Shown piece after piece: positions 1 to 9,098 of a stretch of DNA of 64,000 bases. This DNA comes from a bacterium. Lineage in GTDB: Bacteria; Hydrothermota; UBA3072; JAPDKE01. Each line of letters begins with the position of its first letter. Positions within the stretch are counted from its first letter, which is position 1. The notes under the pieces were generated by a model. It saw nothing but the letters and a program-made list of their open reading frames with translations, did not search any database and was not told the origin of the DNA. The translations under genes were made by a program, and so were the position numbers. Location of the stretch: the NCBI GenBank assembly GCA_029258725.1, contig JAPDKE010000031.1, positions 1 to 64,000 on the forward strand. Direction: 5' to 3'.

Positions 1-335
1 CCCCCCCTTATCAGGGAGAAATCTTTTCCCTCCCTCTCCTTCTTACTTCCTTTCATCCCCCTGAGAGAGAGGAAGAGTGAGGGATGAAATCTCATCCCCC
101 TTGAACCCATCAATAAAAATATAATAAGTTCAAAAAATTTGTCAACCCCGCTTAGGCTGTATAAAATATCCAGGGTTATCCAGGTTATGGGGTTTTATGG
201 AAGAGGTTTACCCTCTCCCTTACCCTTAAAAAGCTCCTCAGTCCTGGGGACCATGGGTTCTGCGCATGAAAATCAAAAACCCCGTTAAAAACAGCCTTTC
301 AAAAATCAATTAGATATTCCTGACAAAGAGCTGGA
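1..335. other. Gene-free window start
   Basis: No credible gene is seen. A perfect 7-bp stem (GGGATGA / TCATCCC, 4-base loop) lies at 81-98. A sigma70-like promoter match, TTGTCA at 139-144 and TAAAAT at 162-167 with a 17-base spacer, points right but has no gene after it. Bases 161-209 closely resemble a stretch near 31.9 kb (see the repeat entries). The peptidase gene on the minus strand ends at 336, so this is also its downstream region. I see no clear U-tract terminator. Confidence 0.5.
161..209 (+). repeat. Dispersed repeat copy A
   Basis: About 49 bases here match the minus strand of 31873-31922 at roughly 85-90% identity by eye, around the shared core GGTTATCCAGGTTATGGGG. Both copies can be read as KYPGLSRLWG in one frame. 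That suggests remnants of one gene or one mobile sequence, but neither copy lies in an intact gene. Function unknown. Confidence 0.5.
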
Positions 336-3300
336 TTATCTTGTTATCACCACCCTTCCAAATTTCACATGATGACCTGCTTTGCACCTCCATATGTAAA
401 GCCCATTTGCGACATCCCTTCCCAATTTATCTTTTCCATCCCAGTGAAATTCCCCCTTTCCATTATTTACCGATACAATAGCATCCACTATTTTTCTTCC
501 AGCCACTGTATAAATGGAAAATCTTGCCATCCCATCCACATTTCCCCTTATGTAAAAGGTTATTTCTCCATGGGATGGATTTGGATAGGGAAGGACCTCA
601 AAGAATTCCTCTTCCTCCATCACATAAACCGTTCTTTTTACAGCCCCCACATTTCCAGCAGGGTCTTTTGCAGAAGCCCAGAGGGTTAACTTTTCTCCAG
701 GAGGCGCAGTGTAGGGAACAGAAACCCACCCTTTTTGAGAACTTCCCTCCTCATACCTGAAGTCAAAGGCAAGAAAATGGGTTTCTTCCCCAACACTCAG
801 AGAAATATTTTTTTCGTTTCTCAGGTCCACACCGGATTCGTCCTCAACCACAAGAGCAATTTCACCCTGAGGGGCAATGTATGCACTATCCTCCAGTTCT
901 TTACCCTTATAGATAATCTTCAGAGAGGGAGGTGTCCCATCCTCATACCAATTTTGGGTATCAACTGGAATTTCTGACTTTCCTTTATACCAGTAAACCA
1001 CAAGGGCAGAATCCTTAAATCCATAAGGAAGATGAATTGATATGGAGTCTTTCATACTCCCCTTGAACAAAGGATGACCATCAACCACCACAGGAATATA
1101 TCCAAGGGAAGTATCATAGGGAAGCGATGTCACGATTATATCTCCATCTCCGTAAAGTCTGAGTACTCCTGAATGGGTACTTCCCGCCGGAATGGATGAA
1201 ATCTCATGAAAGTGAATTGGTGTTGCAGGGTCCCCAAAAAGGGTGTAGGTATAGGACCCGGACGACGTCCTGAGTGCTTCCATACACAGTTCACCGAAGG
1301 TATGTTTTGAGGAAAAGAGTTGGGCAAGCCTTAATCCAAGAGAATAGTTCTGCGATGCATAGGTTGCCCGTGTTGGTGCGAGAGAGGCAATTGCTCCACC
1401 ATAAGGGTAAAGAACAGAATAGTCTCCGAGACTTCTCTCATCGGGTCTGTCAAAGTATCCTGCATTACAGGTTCCAAAGTAAAAGAAGGGGCATTTTGCT
1501 CCATTGGTTAGGTCTCCAATATCAGCCCTTAAAAATAATCTTTCATGAGCAAGCTGCTCTATGTTTCCGTGTCCCATATACGATACCCATGCACACCCCC
1601 TCGAAAGTGTTCTCTTTATATTTTCCCTTGCCACATTCATTTCAGGACCTTCCCAGGTATACATCTCCCCGTATATCTTTATCCTGTACATCCACTCGGG
1701 AAGCGCAAAGGAAATCTGTTCGCTCATGTAGGTGTTGGAAGAAGGAGGTTCTGATTCGTCATCTGCAAGGATAACAGCAGTAAACCTCCAGGGACCCATG
1801 GAAAGTTCGTAGTTTATGAGTTTTTCAATCCACTCCATTACCTCTGAAGGGGTTGATGCGGTCAATCTCCCTATGGGGATATCTGCTCTTGAATCTCCGG
1901 AAAGGTCCGTGAACCATCCATCCCAGCACGGATTTCCTGAAAGAAGGTCATTTTCGGAGATTAAAGTTCCTGTTTCGTGCACCGGAACAAGGTCAGAAGG
2001 GGGAGAAGAGCCAAATATGTTGCGGTAATCAAAAGAACCACTCCCCACAAGAAAATAAAAGGAAGGAGAAGGGTTCCAGTTGTATTGAGACCATATCACA
2101 AATCTCTTTATTGCAGAGGGGTCCTTTATCCCACCGGAAAAGTTGTTGTAAATTTCCTCGGTGGTTACCACCCTGACAATGGGAGATGAGAATGTATCAA
2201 GATGCTCTTCCCTCCAGGATGCAAGTTCGTAAACTGCATTGAGTAAGGAGGGATGGGTTATTGCAACCCAGTTTGCCCCCCCACTGAAAAGGGAATAAGG
2301 GTCTCCTCCCCTCACACCCACAGGTTCTTTAAACCCATCTGCCACATAATATTTTCTCCCCTCCTTCATTTTGAAACATACCCCATGTTCATATTCAACA
2401 CCCGATAATTCAAGTGCATGGAAGGGGTCTGTTACATCAAAAACAAGAGAGCCATTTCCCTCAATTTTTACATCTCCGCCTGCTGAAGCCCTGAAAAAGC
2501 CTTCTTTTTCTATTTTTCCATGTTTTGTGTAATAAACCTCAAAGTAATCAAAGTAGAGTATCTTACCTTCATTGTGCAGTTCAACCCTTAAGGTGTTTTC
2601 CTCTCTCAGGTTTGTGCAGGGCAAGAGAAACTGTAAAGGCACGGTTTCTACCGAGGAAGAAACCGTATCCTCACCGAGTTTTTCATCGTTGAGGTAGAAG
2701 GAAAGAACATACTGGCTCCCGGTCTCAAGGTGAAGGGAGATAAAGATTTCTCCCTCAGGTTCCGGGGAAACAAGTTTGAATTTTCTTTCAAACACCGCAA
2801 CAGGGGATGCTATTATGTTGTCCCATATGAACCTCAAACCTGAAAAGGATGGACAGGTGGAATCCTGTTCAAAGTGAACCGTATCAGGGAAAAGGAAATC
2901 CCGGGGATTTGAGGGTTTTGAATATATCCTGGGATACTCAATCTCATCATGTCCCCATGTGAGCCAGTAAAAATTTGTATCCGCATAGGGATTTTTGTAA
3001 AGTGAAATGGAACTGGTTATCTCATTCTTCCCCCATCCCTCAAGGTCCTCCGCATAGAAATAAAGATATTCTCCCTCCTCCCATATTTTATCGGTGTCTC
3101 CATGAAAGTAATACGGGATGGTATAGGGAAGAAAATCAAAAATTGTGTCATAAAGGACCTCACTCATGTTTATTGCCCTTGCACCACCTGAAAAAATCCT
3201 TATGCTTTTTGGATTTACCTCCTCTGGATTGTATCCCGCTTTTTCTATATCCTCATAATCAAGCCTGTAAACTCCTTTCTCAAGCACCCCTATCTTTATC

Positions 3301-3731
3301 CATTCTCCTCCTTTCCTTTTCCCCTTTATCCTTATTCTCTCCTTCCTCACCTCAAAATCTATCTTTATCTTTTTCCTCACCTTTATCTTCCCATCCTCCA
3401 AAACAAAGGGAAAAATCCTCAGGTCAAGATAGCCATGAGAATTTCCAAGCACGGAGCAGGGAGGAGGGGAGTAGTTTCCGTAAGGGACCGTGCTTCCATC
3501 AGGGGAAACACATGGAGGAGGAAGTCCCGGAAGATATTCCTCCTCAAGCACCTCCCATTTAATTCTTTCAACCTTTCCACCGGGCTTCAGGTGAAGGTCC
3601 TGGAAGGGAAGAACCGGAACCCCGGGTCTTCCGGGATAGCCACACCCTTCAAACCTGTAAAGAACATAATTCTTTACCGTATCCACCCGAAGAGGGGGGA
3701 GTTCCCAGAGGAGAGAGAAAAGCAAAATCAT
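336..3731 (-). CDS. Gingipain-like C25 family peptidase with C-terminal sorting domain
   Basis: 1131 residues, predicted secreted or surface cysteine protease. A short hydrophobic N-terminus (MILLFSLLWELPP) may be a signal peptide. The C25 catalytic pair is visible: His721 in YMGHGN and Cys755 in GTCNAGYF. The last ~85 residues (from YPNPSHGEITFYI to the terminal GRVVITR) form a FlgD-like/T9SS type A sorting domain, which in Bacteroidetes-type systems directs export and surface attachment. No T9SS machinery gene is in the window, so the export route is inferred. The start ATG overlaps the stop of the Trm112-like gene in an ATGA, so translation is probably coupled. It is the last gene of the operon that begins at queA. 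Its natural substrate is not deducible. Confidence 0.88.
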   Translation of the reverse strand: MILLFSLLWELPPLRVDTVKNYVLYRFEGCGYPGRPGVPVLPFQDLHLKPGGKVERIKWEVLEEEYLPGLPPPCVSPDGSTVPYGNYSPPPCSVLGNSHGYLDLRIFPFVLEDGKIKVRKKIKIDFEVRKERIRIKGKRKGGEWIKIGVLEKGVYRLDYEDIEKAGYNPEEVNPKSIRIFSGGARAINMSEVLYDTIFDFLPYTIPYYFHGDTDKIWEEGEYLYFYAEDLEGWGKNEITSSISLYKNPYADTNFYWLTWGHDEIEYPRIYSKPSNPRDFLFPDTVHFEQDSTCPSFSGLRFIWDNIIASPVAVFERKFKLVSPEPEGEIFISLHLETGSQYVLSFYLNDEKLGEDTVSSSVETVPLQFLLPCTNLREENTLRVELHNEGKILYFDYFEVYYTKHGKIEKEGFFRASAGGDVKIEGNGSLVFDVTDPFHALELSGVEYEHGVCFKMKEGRKYYVADGFKEPVGVRGGDPYSLFSGGANWVAITHPSLLNAVYELASWREEHLDTFSSPIVRVVTTEEIYNNFSGGIKDPSAIKRFVIWSQYNWNPSPSFYFLVGSGSFDYRNIFGSSPPSDLVPVHETGTLISENDLLSGNPCWDGWFTDLSGDSRADIPIGRLTASTPSEVMEWIEKLINYELSMGPWRFTAVILADDESEPPSSNTYMSEQISFALPEWMYRIKIYGEMYTWEGPEMNVARENIKRTLSRGCAWVSYMGHGNIEQLAHERLFLRADIGDLTNGAKCPFFYFGTCNAGYFDRPDERSLGDYSVLYPYGGAIASLAPTRATYASQNYSLGLRLAQLFSSKHTFGELCMEALRTSSGSYTYTLFGDPATPIHFHEISSIPAGSTHSGVLRLYGDGDIIVTSLPYDTSLGYIPVVVDGHPLFKGSMKDSISIHLPYGFKDSALVVYWYKGKSEIPVDTQNWYEDGTPPSLKIIYKGKELEDSAYIAPQGEIALVVEDESGVDLRNEKNISLSVGEETHFLAFDFRYEEGSSQKGWVSVPYTAPPGEKLTLWASAKDPAGNVGAVKRTVYVMEEEEFFEVLPYPNPSHGEITFYIRGNVDGMARFSIYTVAGRKIVDAIVSVNNGKGEFHWDGKDKLGRDVANGLYIWRCKAGHHVKFGRVVITR

Positions 3732-3898
3732 TCTATCTGCTCCGCCTCCTCCACCAGCATTATCGGAATTCCATCCTCTATCCTGTATGCAAGTTTGCAG
3801 TTATGGCATATCAATTTATCATTTTTCTCATCATATTCAAGGTCCCCCTTACACCGGGGACAGGCAAGAATCTCAAGCAATTCAGGGTCTATTGGCAT
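3728..3898 (-). CDS. Trm112-family zinc-ribbon-like small protein
   Basis: 56 residues starting MPIDPELLEILACPRCKG. The first Cys pair (CPRC) and second pair (CHNC) form the zinc ribbon of the Trm112/YcaR (UPF0434) family, and the C-terminal YRIEDGIPIML matches the family's end. Eukaryotic and archaeal Trm112 activates methyltransferases; the bacterial role is poorly defined. The start follows CTGGAGGTTGAA, a good ribosome site made from the end of the flavin reductase gene. Its TGA overlaps the ATG of the C25 peptidase (ATGA). The gene is short enough to be missed by length cut-offs. The family call is firm, the function is not. Confidence 0.85.
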   Translation of the reverse strand: MPIDPELLEILACPRCKGDLEYDEKNDKLICHNCKLAYRIEDGIPIMLVEEAEQIE

Positions 3899-3899
3899 T

Positions 3900-4415
3900 T
3901 CAACCTCCAGGGGTTAGGGGTTTTCCAGGAAGGGTGAAGTACTTTCCCCCAAGGTGAAGAAGAACACTTCCTTCTTTCCAGTATTCACCAAAGAGTTTTT
4001 TATCAACCTCGTAATGAACAATCTCTCCCACGAAAAGCACGCACTCTCCAACCTCCATCCTTTTTATCACCCTCCCCTCAAGATAGCCAGCGCATCCTTT
4101 TATCCTTGGAACCTTCACCTTCTTTCCATCCTCCACCTCAAATCGCCTGAGTTTATCAACCTTCCTTCCACTTCTTGTCCCGCAGAACCACACATCCTCA
4201 AGCATATCTTTTCCTGGAATATTCAGAATGAATTCATCGGTTTCCATGAGATTCCTGGTGGAGAGATGTTCCTCATCCAGTGCAAATGCAACACAGAAAG
4301 GTTCTTCACTCACAGGCATGTTCCACGCAACCGCACACACATTTCCCTTCCCATTCTTATCCACGGTGGTTAAAAGAACCGTTAACTTTGGATGGAGCAT
4401 CCTGTAAGCCTCCAT
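3900..4415 (-). CDS. Flavin reductase family protein (flavoredoxin-like)
   Basis: 171 residues from the ATG at 4415, chosen because AAAAGGAGG sits 5 bases upstream; a longer frame from 4463 has no such site. It resembles the FMN-binding split-barrel flavin reductase/flavoredoxin family: an N-terminal PKLTVLLTTVDKNGKGNVC strand pair and the AWNMPVSEEPFCVAFAL and STRNLMETDEFILNIP segments that line the FMN pocket. The likely role is cytoplasmic flavin-dependent electron transfer; substrate unknown. It lies between the TPR membrane protein and the Trm112-like gene and is co-transcribed with them. Confidence 0.8.
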   Translation of the reverse strand: MEAYRMLHPKLTVLLTTVDKNGKGNVCAVAWNMPVSEEPFCVAFALDEEHLSTRNLMETDEFILNIPGKDMLEDVWFCGTRSGRKVDKLRRFEVEDGKKVKVPRIKGCAGYLEGRVIKRMEVGECVLFVGEIVHYEVDKKLFGEYWKEGSVLLHLGGKYFTLPGKPLTPGG

Positions 4416-4465
4416 ATCCTCCTCCTTTTGAGGTAATATACACGGGATAAAGAAAGGTGTCAACC

Positions 4466-5221
4466 TCAGGGAGGGGAGAAGAGGTAGAGGAGAATGCCGG
4501 CATCTGCAAGGGTCAGGAACCAGAGGAGGAGGTTTTTTGCAGGAGGAAGATAAGCCATGAAAATAATGTAGGGAATGAAGAAAAGGAAAAAGCCCACTTT
4601 CACAGGGACTGGAATAAGGGAAAAACTCTCCTTAAGACTCCTGAGGGGTCTTCTGCACCTTTCGCAGAATATTGCATCCTTTCTGTTCCTTTTTCCACAC
4701 CTTTTGCACATCACCGGCTTTTCCTTCCTTTCAATCTCAAGCGCAGTCCTCAAATTCCTTGCCCTCAGCCCAGCATCCGTTTCCCTTCCCTTTACAAGAG
4801 AATCAGCCCGCTCATAAAACTCAATTGCCTTTTCCCATTCTTCCCTTCTTTCATGAATCATCCCGAGTCTTCTCAAAGTTCCAAAGTCCTCAGGATTCTT
4901 TTTATACCTCTCAAGCAGTTCTCTAAGTTCTCTTTCCTCCTTTTCCCTTTCTTTTAAGACCTCCCTTGTCCGGTGAACCGCATATAACACGAAAAATCCA
5001 GCAACTGCAAGAAAAACAACCAGTGCCTGAATGCTTCCCTGAAGGATAAAAAATATGGAGAGGAGCAGGAAAAAGGCACCGATAAATCCAATTCCAAAAA
5101 TCTCGGAGTGAACACTCTTTATCCATATTCTCTCAATAATGCTCCAGTAAATAAAGGTTGCAAAAAGTATGTAAAGAAGACCATAGTAAATGTAGTAAAG
5201 GAAATAAGCAAAATCACTCAA
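4466..5221 (-). CDS. Membrane protein with TPR-like and zinc-ribbon segments
   Basis: 251 residues. Four hydrophobic segments are visible: about 8-27, 42-60 and 64-82 at the N-terminus and ~205-250 (probably two) at the C-terminus. Between them lies a cytosolic helical stretch with one or two TPR-like units (DFGTLRRLGMIHERREEWE, KAIEFYERADSL) and a four-Cys ribbon (CKRCGKRNRKDAIFCERC). No enzymatic motif is seen. Its start overlaps the stop of the pseudouridine synthase gene by 8 bases. A scaffolding role at the membrane is possible; function unknown. Confidence 0.7.
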   Translation of the reverse strand: MSDFAYFLYYIYYGLLYILFATFIYWSIIERIWIKSVHSEIFGIGFIGAFFLLLSIFFILQGSIQALVVFLAVAGFFVLYAVHRTREVLKEREKEERELRELLERYKKNPEDFGTLRRLGMIHERREEWEKAIEFYERADSLVKGRETDAGLRARNLRTALEIERKEKPVMCKRCGKRNRKDAIFCERCRRPLRSLKESFSLIPVPVKVGFFLFFIPYIIFMAYLPPAKNLLLWFLTLADAGILLYLFSPP

Positions 5222-5915
5222 GCCCCACCTCTTCTTTTAACCTCTCTATTTCCTTTGGTGTTAATTCCCTGTATTCTCCTGGTTTCAGTTTTCCAAGTTT
5301 TACAGGCCCCTCCCTTATTCTTACAAGTCTTTTAACCCTGTATCCAAGGTGTCCCAGCATCCTCCTTATCTCCCTTTTCTTTCCCTCCTTCAGAATAACC
5401 TTTATTCTGTTTTTCCCTTTCTTTTCAATGTACTCCGCCTTCATTTTTCCATCTTTTGTCTCTATTCCCAAAAGGAGTGAATAAATATCATCATCCGGCT
5501 CCCTGTCAAGTTCCACGAGATACTCCTTCTCCACCCCGTACCTGGGATGGGTCAATCTCTGGGAAAGTTCCCCATCGTTTGTGAGAAGCAGCAATCCTTC
5601 TGAATCAAAGTCAAGCCTTCCAACAGGAAATACCCTCACCTTCAGGTCCTTTAAAAGTTCCTTCACAAGCGGTCTTCCATAAGGGTCACGGGGGGCTGTA
5701 AGATATCCTCTTGGCTTGTAAAGTGCAATGTAAACCGGTTTTTCCCTTTTTAACTTCTTCCCCTCAACCTCCACAACATCCCTTATCGGGTCTATGTGCG
5801 CAACTATGTTTCTCACAATTCTTCCGTTGACTCTTACCTTACCTTCCCTTATCAGTTCCTCTGCCTTTCTCCGTGAGGTCAATCCAGAGGAGGCAATGAA
5901 CTTAGAGAGTCTCAT
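5214..5915 (-). CDS. Pseudouridine synthase, RsuA/RluB/RluE/RluF family
   Basis: 233 residues. An N-terminal S4 RNA-binding domain (MRLSKFIASSGLTSRRKAEE) is followed by the catalytic domain with the family motif GRLDFDSEGLLLLTND, whose Asp is the nucleophile. It isomerises uridine to pseudouridine in rRNA, most likely RluB-type on 23S rRNA. The gene starts inside the end of scpB (14-base overlap), and the scpB-rluB pairing is widespread in bacteria, which favours rluB over rsuA. The exact target base cannot be read from sequence. Confidence 0.9.
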   Translation of the reverse strand: MRLSKFIASSGLTSRRKAEELIREGKVRVNGRIVRNIVAHIDPIRDVVEVEGKKLKREKPVYIALYKPRGYLTAPRDPYGRPLVKELLKDLKVRVFPVGRLDFDSEGLLLLTNDGELSQRLTHPRYGVEKEYLVELDREPDDDIYSLLLGIETKDGKMKAEYIEKKGKNRIKVILKEGKKREIRRMLGHLGYRVKRLVRIREGPVKLGKLKPGEYRELTPKEIERLKEEVGLE

Positions 5916-6408
5916 CTTCCAGGGGTGGGAGGTCCTGAAGTGAACGAAGATTAAAAGCCTTCAGAAACTCATCGGTTGTTCCGTAAAGGGAAGGTCTTCC
6001 AACGGTCTCCTTCTTTCCAACGACCTTTATAAGCCCCATATCAAGCAAATTCCTTATAACCCATCCTGAATCAACCCCCCTTATCTCGTCTATCTCTGCC
6101 TTTGTTATTGGCTGGCGGTATGCAATTATTGCGAGGGTTAGAAGTGCACTCCTTGAAAGTTTCCCCCTTCTTCCTCTGAGTTTTTCAATGAGTTCACCAT
6201 ACTCAGGAAGGGTGAGCATGATAAATCCTCCCGCAACCTCCTTTATCGTAAAGCTCCTTCCGGTATCCCGGTACTCCTGATTGAGGACCTCAACAAGTTT
6301 TCTCACATCCCCTGGAGAAATACCCAGTATCTCCCCCAGTTTTCTTGGGGATACCGGCTCAGGAGAGGAGAAAAGCAGTGCCTCAAGTCTCTTTTTAATT
6401 TCGTTCAT
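5902..6408 (-). CDS. scpB: Segregation and condensation protein ScpB
   Basis: 168 residues, the usual ScpB size. Two winged-helix domains are visible; ALLTLAIIAYRQPITKAEIDEIRGVDS is the conserved second wing. ScpB works with ScpA and SMC to compact and segregate the chromosome. No scpA lies in the window, although the two are often adjacent. The start overlaps the stop of murJ by 4 bases and the end overlaps the pseudouridine synthase gene. Confidence 0.93.
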   Translation of the reverse strand: MNEIKKRLEALLFSSPEPVSPRKLGEILGISPGDVRKLVEVLNQEYRDTGRSFTIKEVAGGFIMLTLPEYGELIEKLRGRRGKLSRSALLTLAIIAYRQPITKAEIDEIRGVDSGWVIRNLLDMGLIKVVGKKETVGRPSLYGTTDEFLKAFNLRSLQDLPPLEDETL

Positions 6409-7847
6409 CTCACGAGTTTCAATATAAAGGCTAAGGGAAGGAAAATCAAGGGGTAAATGAAGAGGTAGAGAAGGGGAATGGATGGAAGGGGGATAAAGAG
6501 GGGGATGGATGAGGCAAGGAGGAGTTTGAGGAAGTAATCGGATACTTCAACGAGTTTTTTCCGGTAAGGGATTGAGAGAAGGAGAAACTGGAACATTGCA
6601 GAGAGGGAGGTTGAGAGGGCAAGGGCGCGGTAATCAAGATATGGTATGAGCAAAAGGGCTATGGTTATGTTCAGCCCCATGGTTATCCAGCTTATTCTCA
6701 TGGGAGTTTTCACATCCTTCTTTGCGTAATACATGGACTGGAGAACCTTTGAAAGGGAAAGAAATGGTATTGCGATAAGATATAAAACAAGGGTCCGGGA
6801 TGTTTCAAGAGAATCAACCGCCATGAAGTTTCCCCTCTCATAGAGGAGTCTTACCAGAGGAAGGGAGACTTTGTATAAAAGAAGGGCCACGGGAAGGGTT
6901 AGAAGCAAAGAAATGCGAACTGCGCGCAGAAATGCCTCATGCTCATCCTCCCCTCGTGATACCTTCCTTGAAAGTTCGGGCAGGGCAACGGTTGAAACCG
7001 CAACACCAAACATCCCGTAGGGCAACTGCATGAGCCGGTATGCGTAGGCAAGGTATGAGACAGCACCGGGGATGAGAAAAGAAGCAATGAATGTGTTAAC
7101 CGCAACGTTTATTCTGGTTGCTGCAAAACCAATGAATACGGGCCCCATGAGTTTTAGCGTTCTTATAACCCCGGGATGAAAGGAAAGAGAAGGTCTGTAA
7201 CCGTGGAAGAATAAAAATGGATACTGGAAGGCTGCCTGTAAGAAACCTCCCGCAAGAACACCCAGAGCCACTGCCTTTATTCCCAATCTTTGTGAAAAGA
7301 GAAGTGAGATACCGATGATGGAGAGATTGAGGAACACCGGGGCAAAACCTGTTATAAAGAATCTTCCAAAGCAGGTAAGTGCACCCATGAACATTGCGGC
7401 AAGAGAAATTAAGAGAAGAAAGGGAAAGCAGAGTCTTGTTAAACTCACGGTGAGTTCAAACTTCCCCGGGATTGTGTGAAATCCTCCTGCAACGAGATTT
7501 ACAAGCACGGGAGAGAAGATAATACAGAGGGCAACGAAGAAAGAAAGAAACAGGAAAAGAAAGAGAAAGAATGAATTAAAGTATTTCCATCCCTCCTTTT
7601 TATCCTTCTCCATGTATTCCGTGAATACCGGAACAAATGCAGCATTCAATCCTCCCTCTGCAAAGAAATCCCTGAAGAGATTTGGAATGTTAAAGGCAAC
7701 CCGGAATGCATCCATCTCCATTCCAGCACCAAAAAGATATGCAAATACCATCTCCCTCCCAAGCCCGGTTATGCGGGAGAGAAATGTTCCGGTGGAAAAT
7801 CCAAAAACCTTTTTCAGTGTTTTAAAGGATGAGCATTGCATCTCCAT
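6405..7847 (-). CDS. murJ: Lipid II flippase MurJ
   Basis: 480 residues, polytopic (about 14 membrane helices), MviN/MurJ family. It moves lipid II across the inner membrane for peptidoglycan synthesis. Family signatures: FSTGTFLSRITGLGREM in helix 1, FFAEGGLNAAFVPVFTEY after helix 2, and the YRLMQLPYGMFGVAVSTVALPELS block. The start overlaps the end of queA by 26 bases. A methionine two codons downstream is an alternative start. Confidence 0.93.
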   Translation of the reverse strand: MEMQCSSFKTLKKVFGFSTGTFLSRITGLGREMVFAYLFGAGMEMDAFRVAFNIPNLFRDFFAEGGLNAAFVPVFTEYMEKDKKEGWKYFNSFFLFLFLFLSFFVALCIIFSPVLVNLVAGGFHTIPGKFELTVSLTRLCFPFLLLISLAAMFMGALTCFGRFFITGFAPVFLNLSIIGISLLFSQRLGIKAVALGVLAGGFLQAAFQYPFLFFHGYRPSLSFHPGVIRTLKLMGPVFIGFAATRINVAVNTFIASFLIPGAVSYLAYAYRLMQLPYGMFGVAVSTVALPELSRKVSRGEDEHEAFLRAVRISLLLTLPVALLLYKVSLPLVRLLYERGNFMAVDSLETSRTLVLYLIAIPFLSLSKVLQSMYYAKKDVKTPMRISWITMGLNITIALLLIPYLDYRALALSTSLSAMFQFLLLSIPYRKKLVEVSDYFLKLLLASSIPLFIPLPSIPLLYLFIYPLIFLPLAFILKLVR

Positions 7848-8844
7848 AGGAGTAGAACATGTATCCCTTTTCTATTGCCTCTTTATAAGCACGGAGTATG
7901 AGGTCCTTACCCGCAAATGCGCAGACGAGCAAAAGAAGAGTTGAACGTGGGAGATGGAAGTTTGTTAAAATTGCGTCAACCCCGCGGAAGTGATATGGAG
8001 GGTAGATGTAAAGATTTGTTTCCCCTTCTTTTGCATGAAACACTCCATTTTCATCAACGACTGTTTCAAGGGTTCTCACCACGGTCGTTCCAACGGCAAA
8101 TATCCTTCCTCCTTCCCTTCTTCTCCTGTTCAGTTCTTCCGCAGCTTCAGGGGCTACCCTGAAATACTCCGGTTCCATTCTGTGGTTTTCTATTTCCCTT
8201 GCCTTTATGGGTCTGAATGTTCCAAGACCCGAATGGAGAACAATCTTTACAATCCCGCACCCCTTTTTCTCAATTTCTTTAAGTATTTCCTCTGTGAAGT
8301 GAAGACCTGCCGTTGGTGCAGCAACCGCACCCTTAATCCTTGCGTAAATCGTCTGGTACCTTTCCCTGTCAATGGGTTCGGGCTTTCTTCTTATGTATGG
8401 AGGAAGGGGAACCTCTCCGAGTTCCTCAATCAACTCATCAACGGGTTTCTCCCCCCAGAATTCTGCAATTCTTGTCCCGAAGGTGGGGTCCTTTTCTATT
8501 ATCCTGCAGAAGAGTTTATCCTGGAACGATATAACCTCTCCCGGTGGAGCCTTTCTTCCGGGTCCTGCAAGAACCTCCCACCGGTTTCCACCAAGGGGTC
8601 TCAGGAGAAATATCTCAACCTTTCCTCCGGTTCTTCTTTTTCCATGAAGCCTTGCAGGAATCACCCTTGTCTCATTGAGAACCAGGCAGTCTTCAGGATT
8701 TAGGTATTCCACTATTTCCTTAAACTGTCTGTGCTCAAATCTCCCGTTTCTGTGAAGGACAAAAAGTTTACTCTCTCCCCTTTTCCGGGGATACTGTGCT
8801 ATCCTTTCCGGTGGAAGTTCATATGAGAATTCCTCAATTTTCAT
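7822..8844 (-). CDS. queA: S-adenosylmethionine:tRNA ribosyltransferase-isomerase QueA
   Basis: 340 residues, typical QueA length. It transfers the ribosyl part of SAM to preQ1 at tRNA position 34 to give epoxyqueuosine. Conserved stretches: YELPPERIAQYP, NETRVIPARLHG, AAPTAGLHFT and TNFHLPRSTLLLLVCAF. It is the first gene of an eight-gene minus-strand operon. A consensus-like promoter ends six bases before the ATG, so the message should be almost leaderless. A QueG-like protein is encoded separately near 58.7 kb. Confidence 0.95.
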   Translation of the reverse strand: MKIEEFSYELPPERIAQYPRKRGESKLFVLHRNGRFEHRQFKEIVEYLNPEDCLVLNETRVIPARLHGKRRTGGKVEIFLLRPLGGNRWEVLAGPGRKAPPGEVISFQDKLFCRIIEKDPTFGTRIAEFWGEKPVDELIEELGEVPLPPYIRRKPEPIDRERYQTIYARIKGAVAAPTAGLHFTEEILKEIEKKGCGIVKIVLHSGLGTFRPIKAREIENHRMEPEYFRVAPEAAEELNRRRREGGRIFAVGTTVVRTLETVVDENGVFHAKEGETNLYIYPPYHFRGVDAILTNFHLPRSTLLLLVCAFAGKDLILRAYKEAIEKGYMFYSYGDAMLIL

Positions 8845-8850
8845 GAGAAG

Positions 8851-8879
8851 ATATTAAAAGTTCTTTTCCTTCCTGTCAA
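8851..8879 (-). promoter_or_regulatory. queA promoter, near-leaderless
   Basis: Reading the minus strand: TTGACA (8879-8874), 17-base spacer, TAATAT (8856-8851), six bases, then the queA ATG at 8844. Transcription would begin at or within a few bases of the start codon, and there is no Shine-Dalgarno between. Confidence 0.7.
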
Positions 8880-9063
8880 TAAGACGATTTTTCCTTAATA
8901 CAGGAAGACATCCAGAAAATAAAAGACCAGAATGCTCAATGTGCAAAATTGCCACACCTCTCAGGCTGAAGGTCATGAGGAACCTGCCATCCTGGGGAGT
9001 GAATGAGACCCCTTACCTCAGAAAGCAGTTCTGGGAAAAAATTTGATTTTGAGAAGAGGCACG

Positions 9064-9092
9064 TTGACAGGGATTTTTCCGGCTGGTATTAT
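9064..9092 (+). promoter_or_regulatory. Promoter of the 9099 gene, near-leaderless
   Basis: TTGACA at 9064-9069, 17-base spacer, TATTAT at 9087-9092, then six bases to the ATG at 9099. This choice moves the start 32 codons downstream of the longest open frame. Confidence 0.7.
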
Positions 9093-9098
9093 TCTGGC

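Noticed and set aside
139-167. TTGTCA-17-TAAAAT promoter match
   Set aside because: It points at no gene; the next coding sequence is on the opposite strand. Kept only as a remark.
369-3562. Several plus-strand open frames opposite the C25 peptidase
   Set aside because: They have no ribosome sites, are Pro/Ser/His-rich as expected for antisense of this gene, and lie fully within a convincing gene on the other strand.
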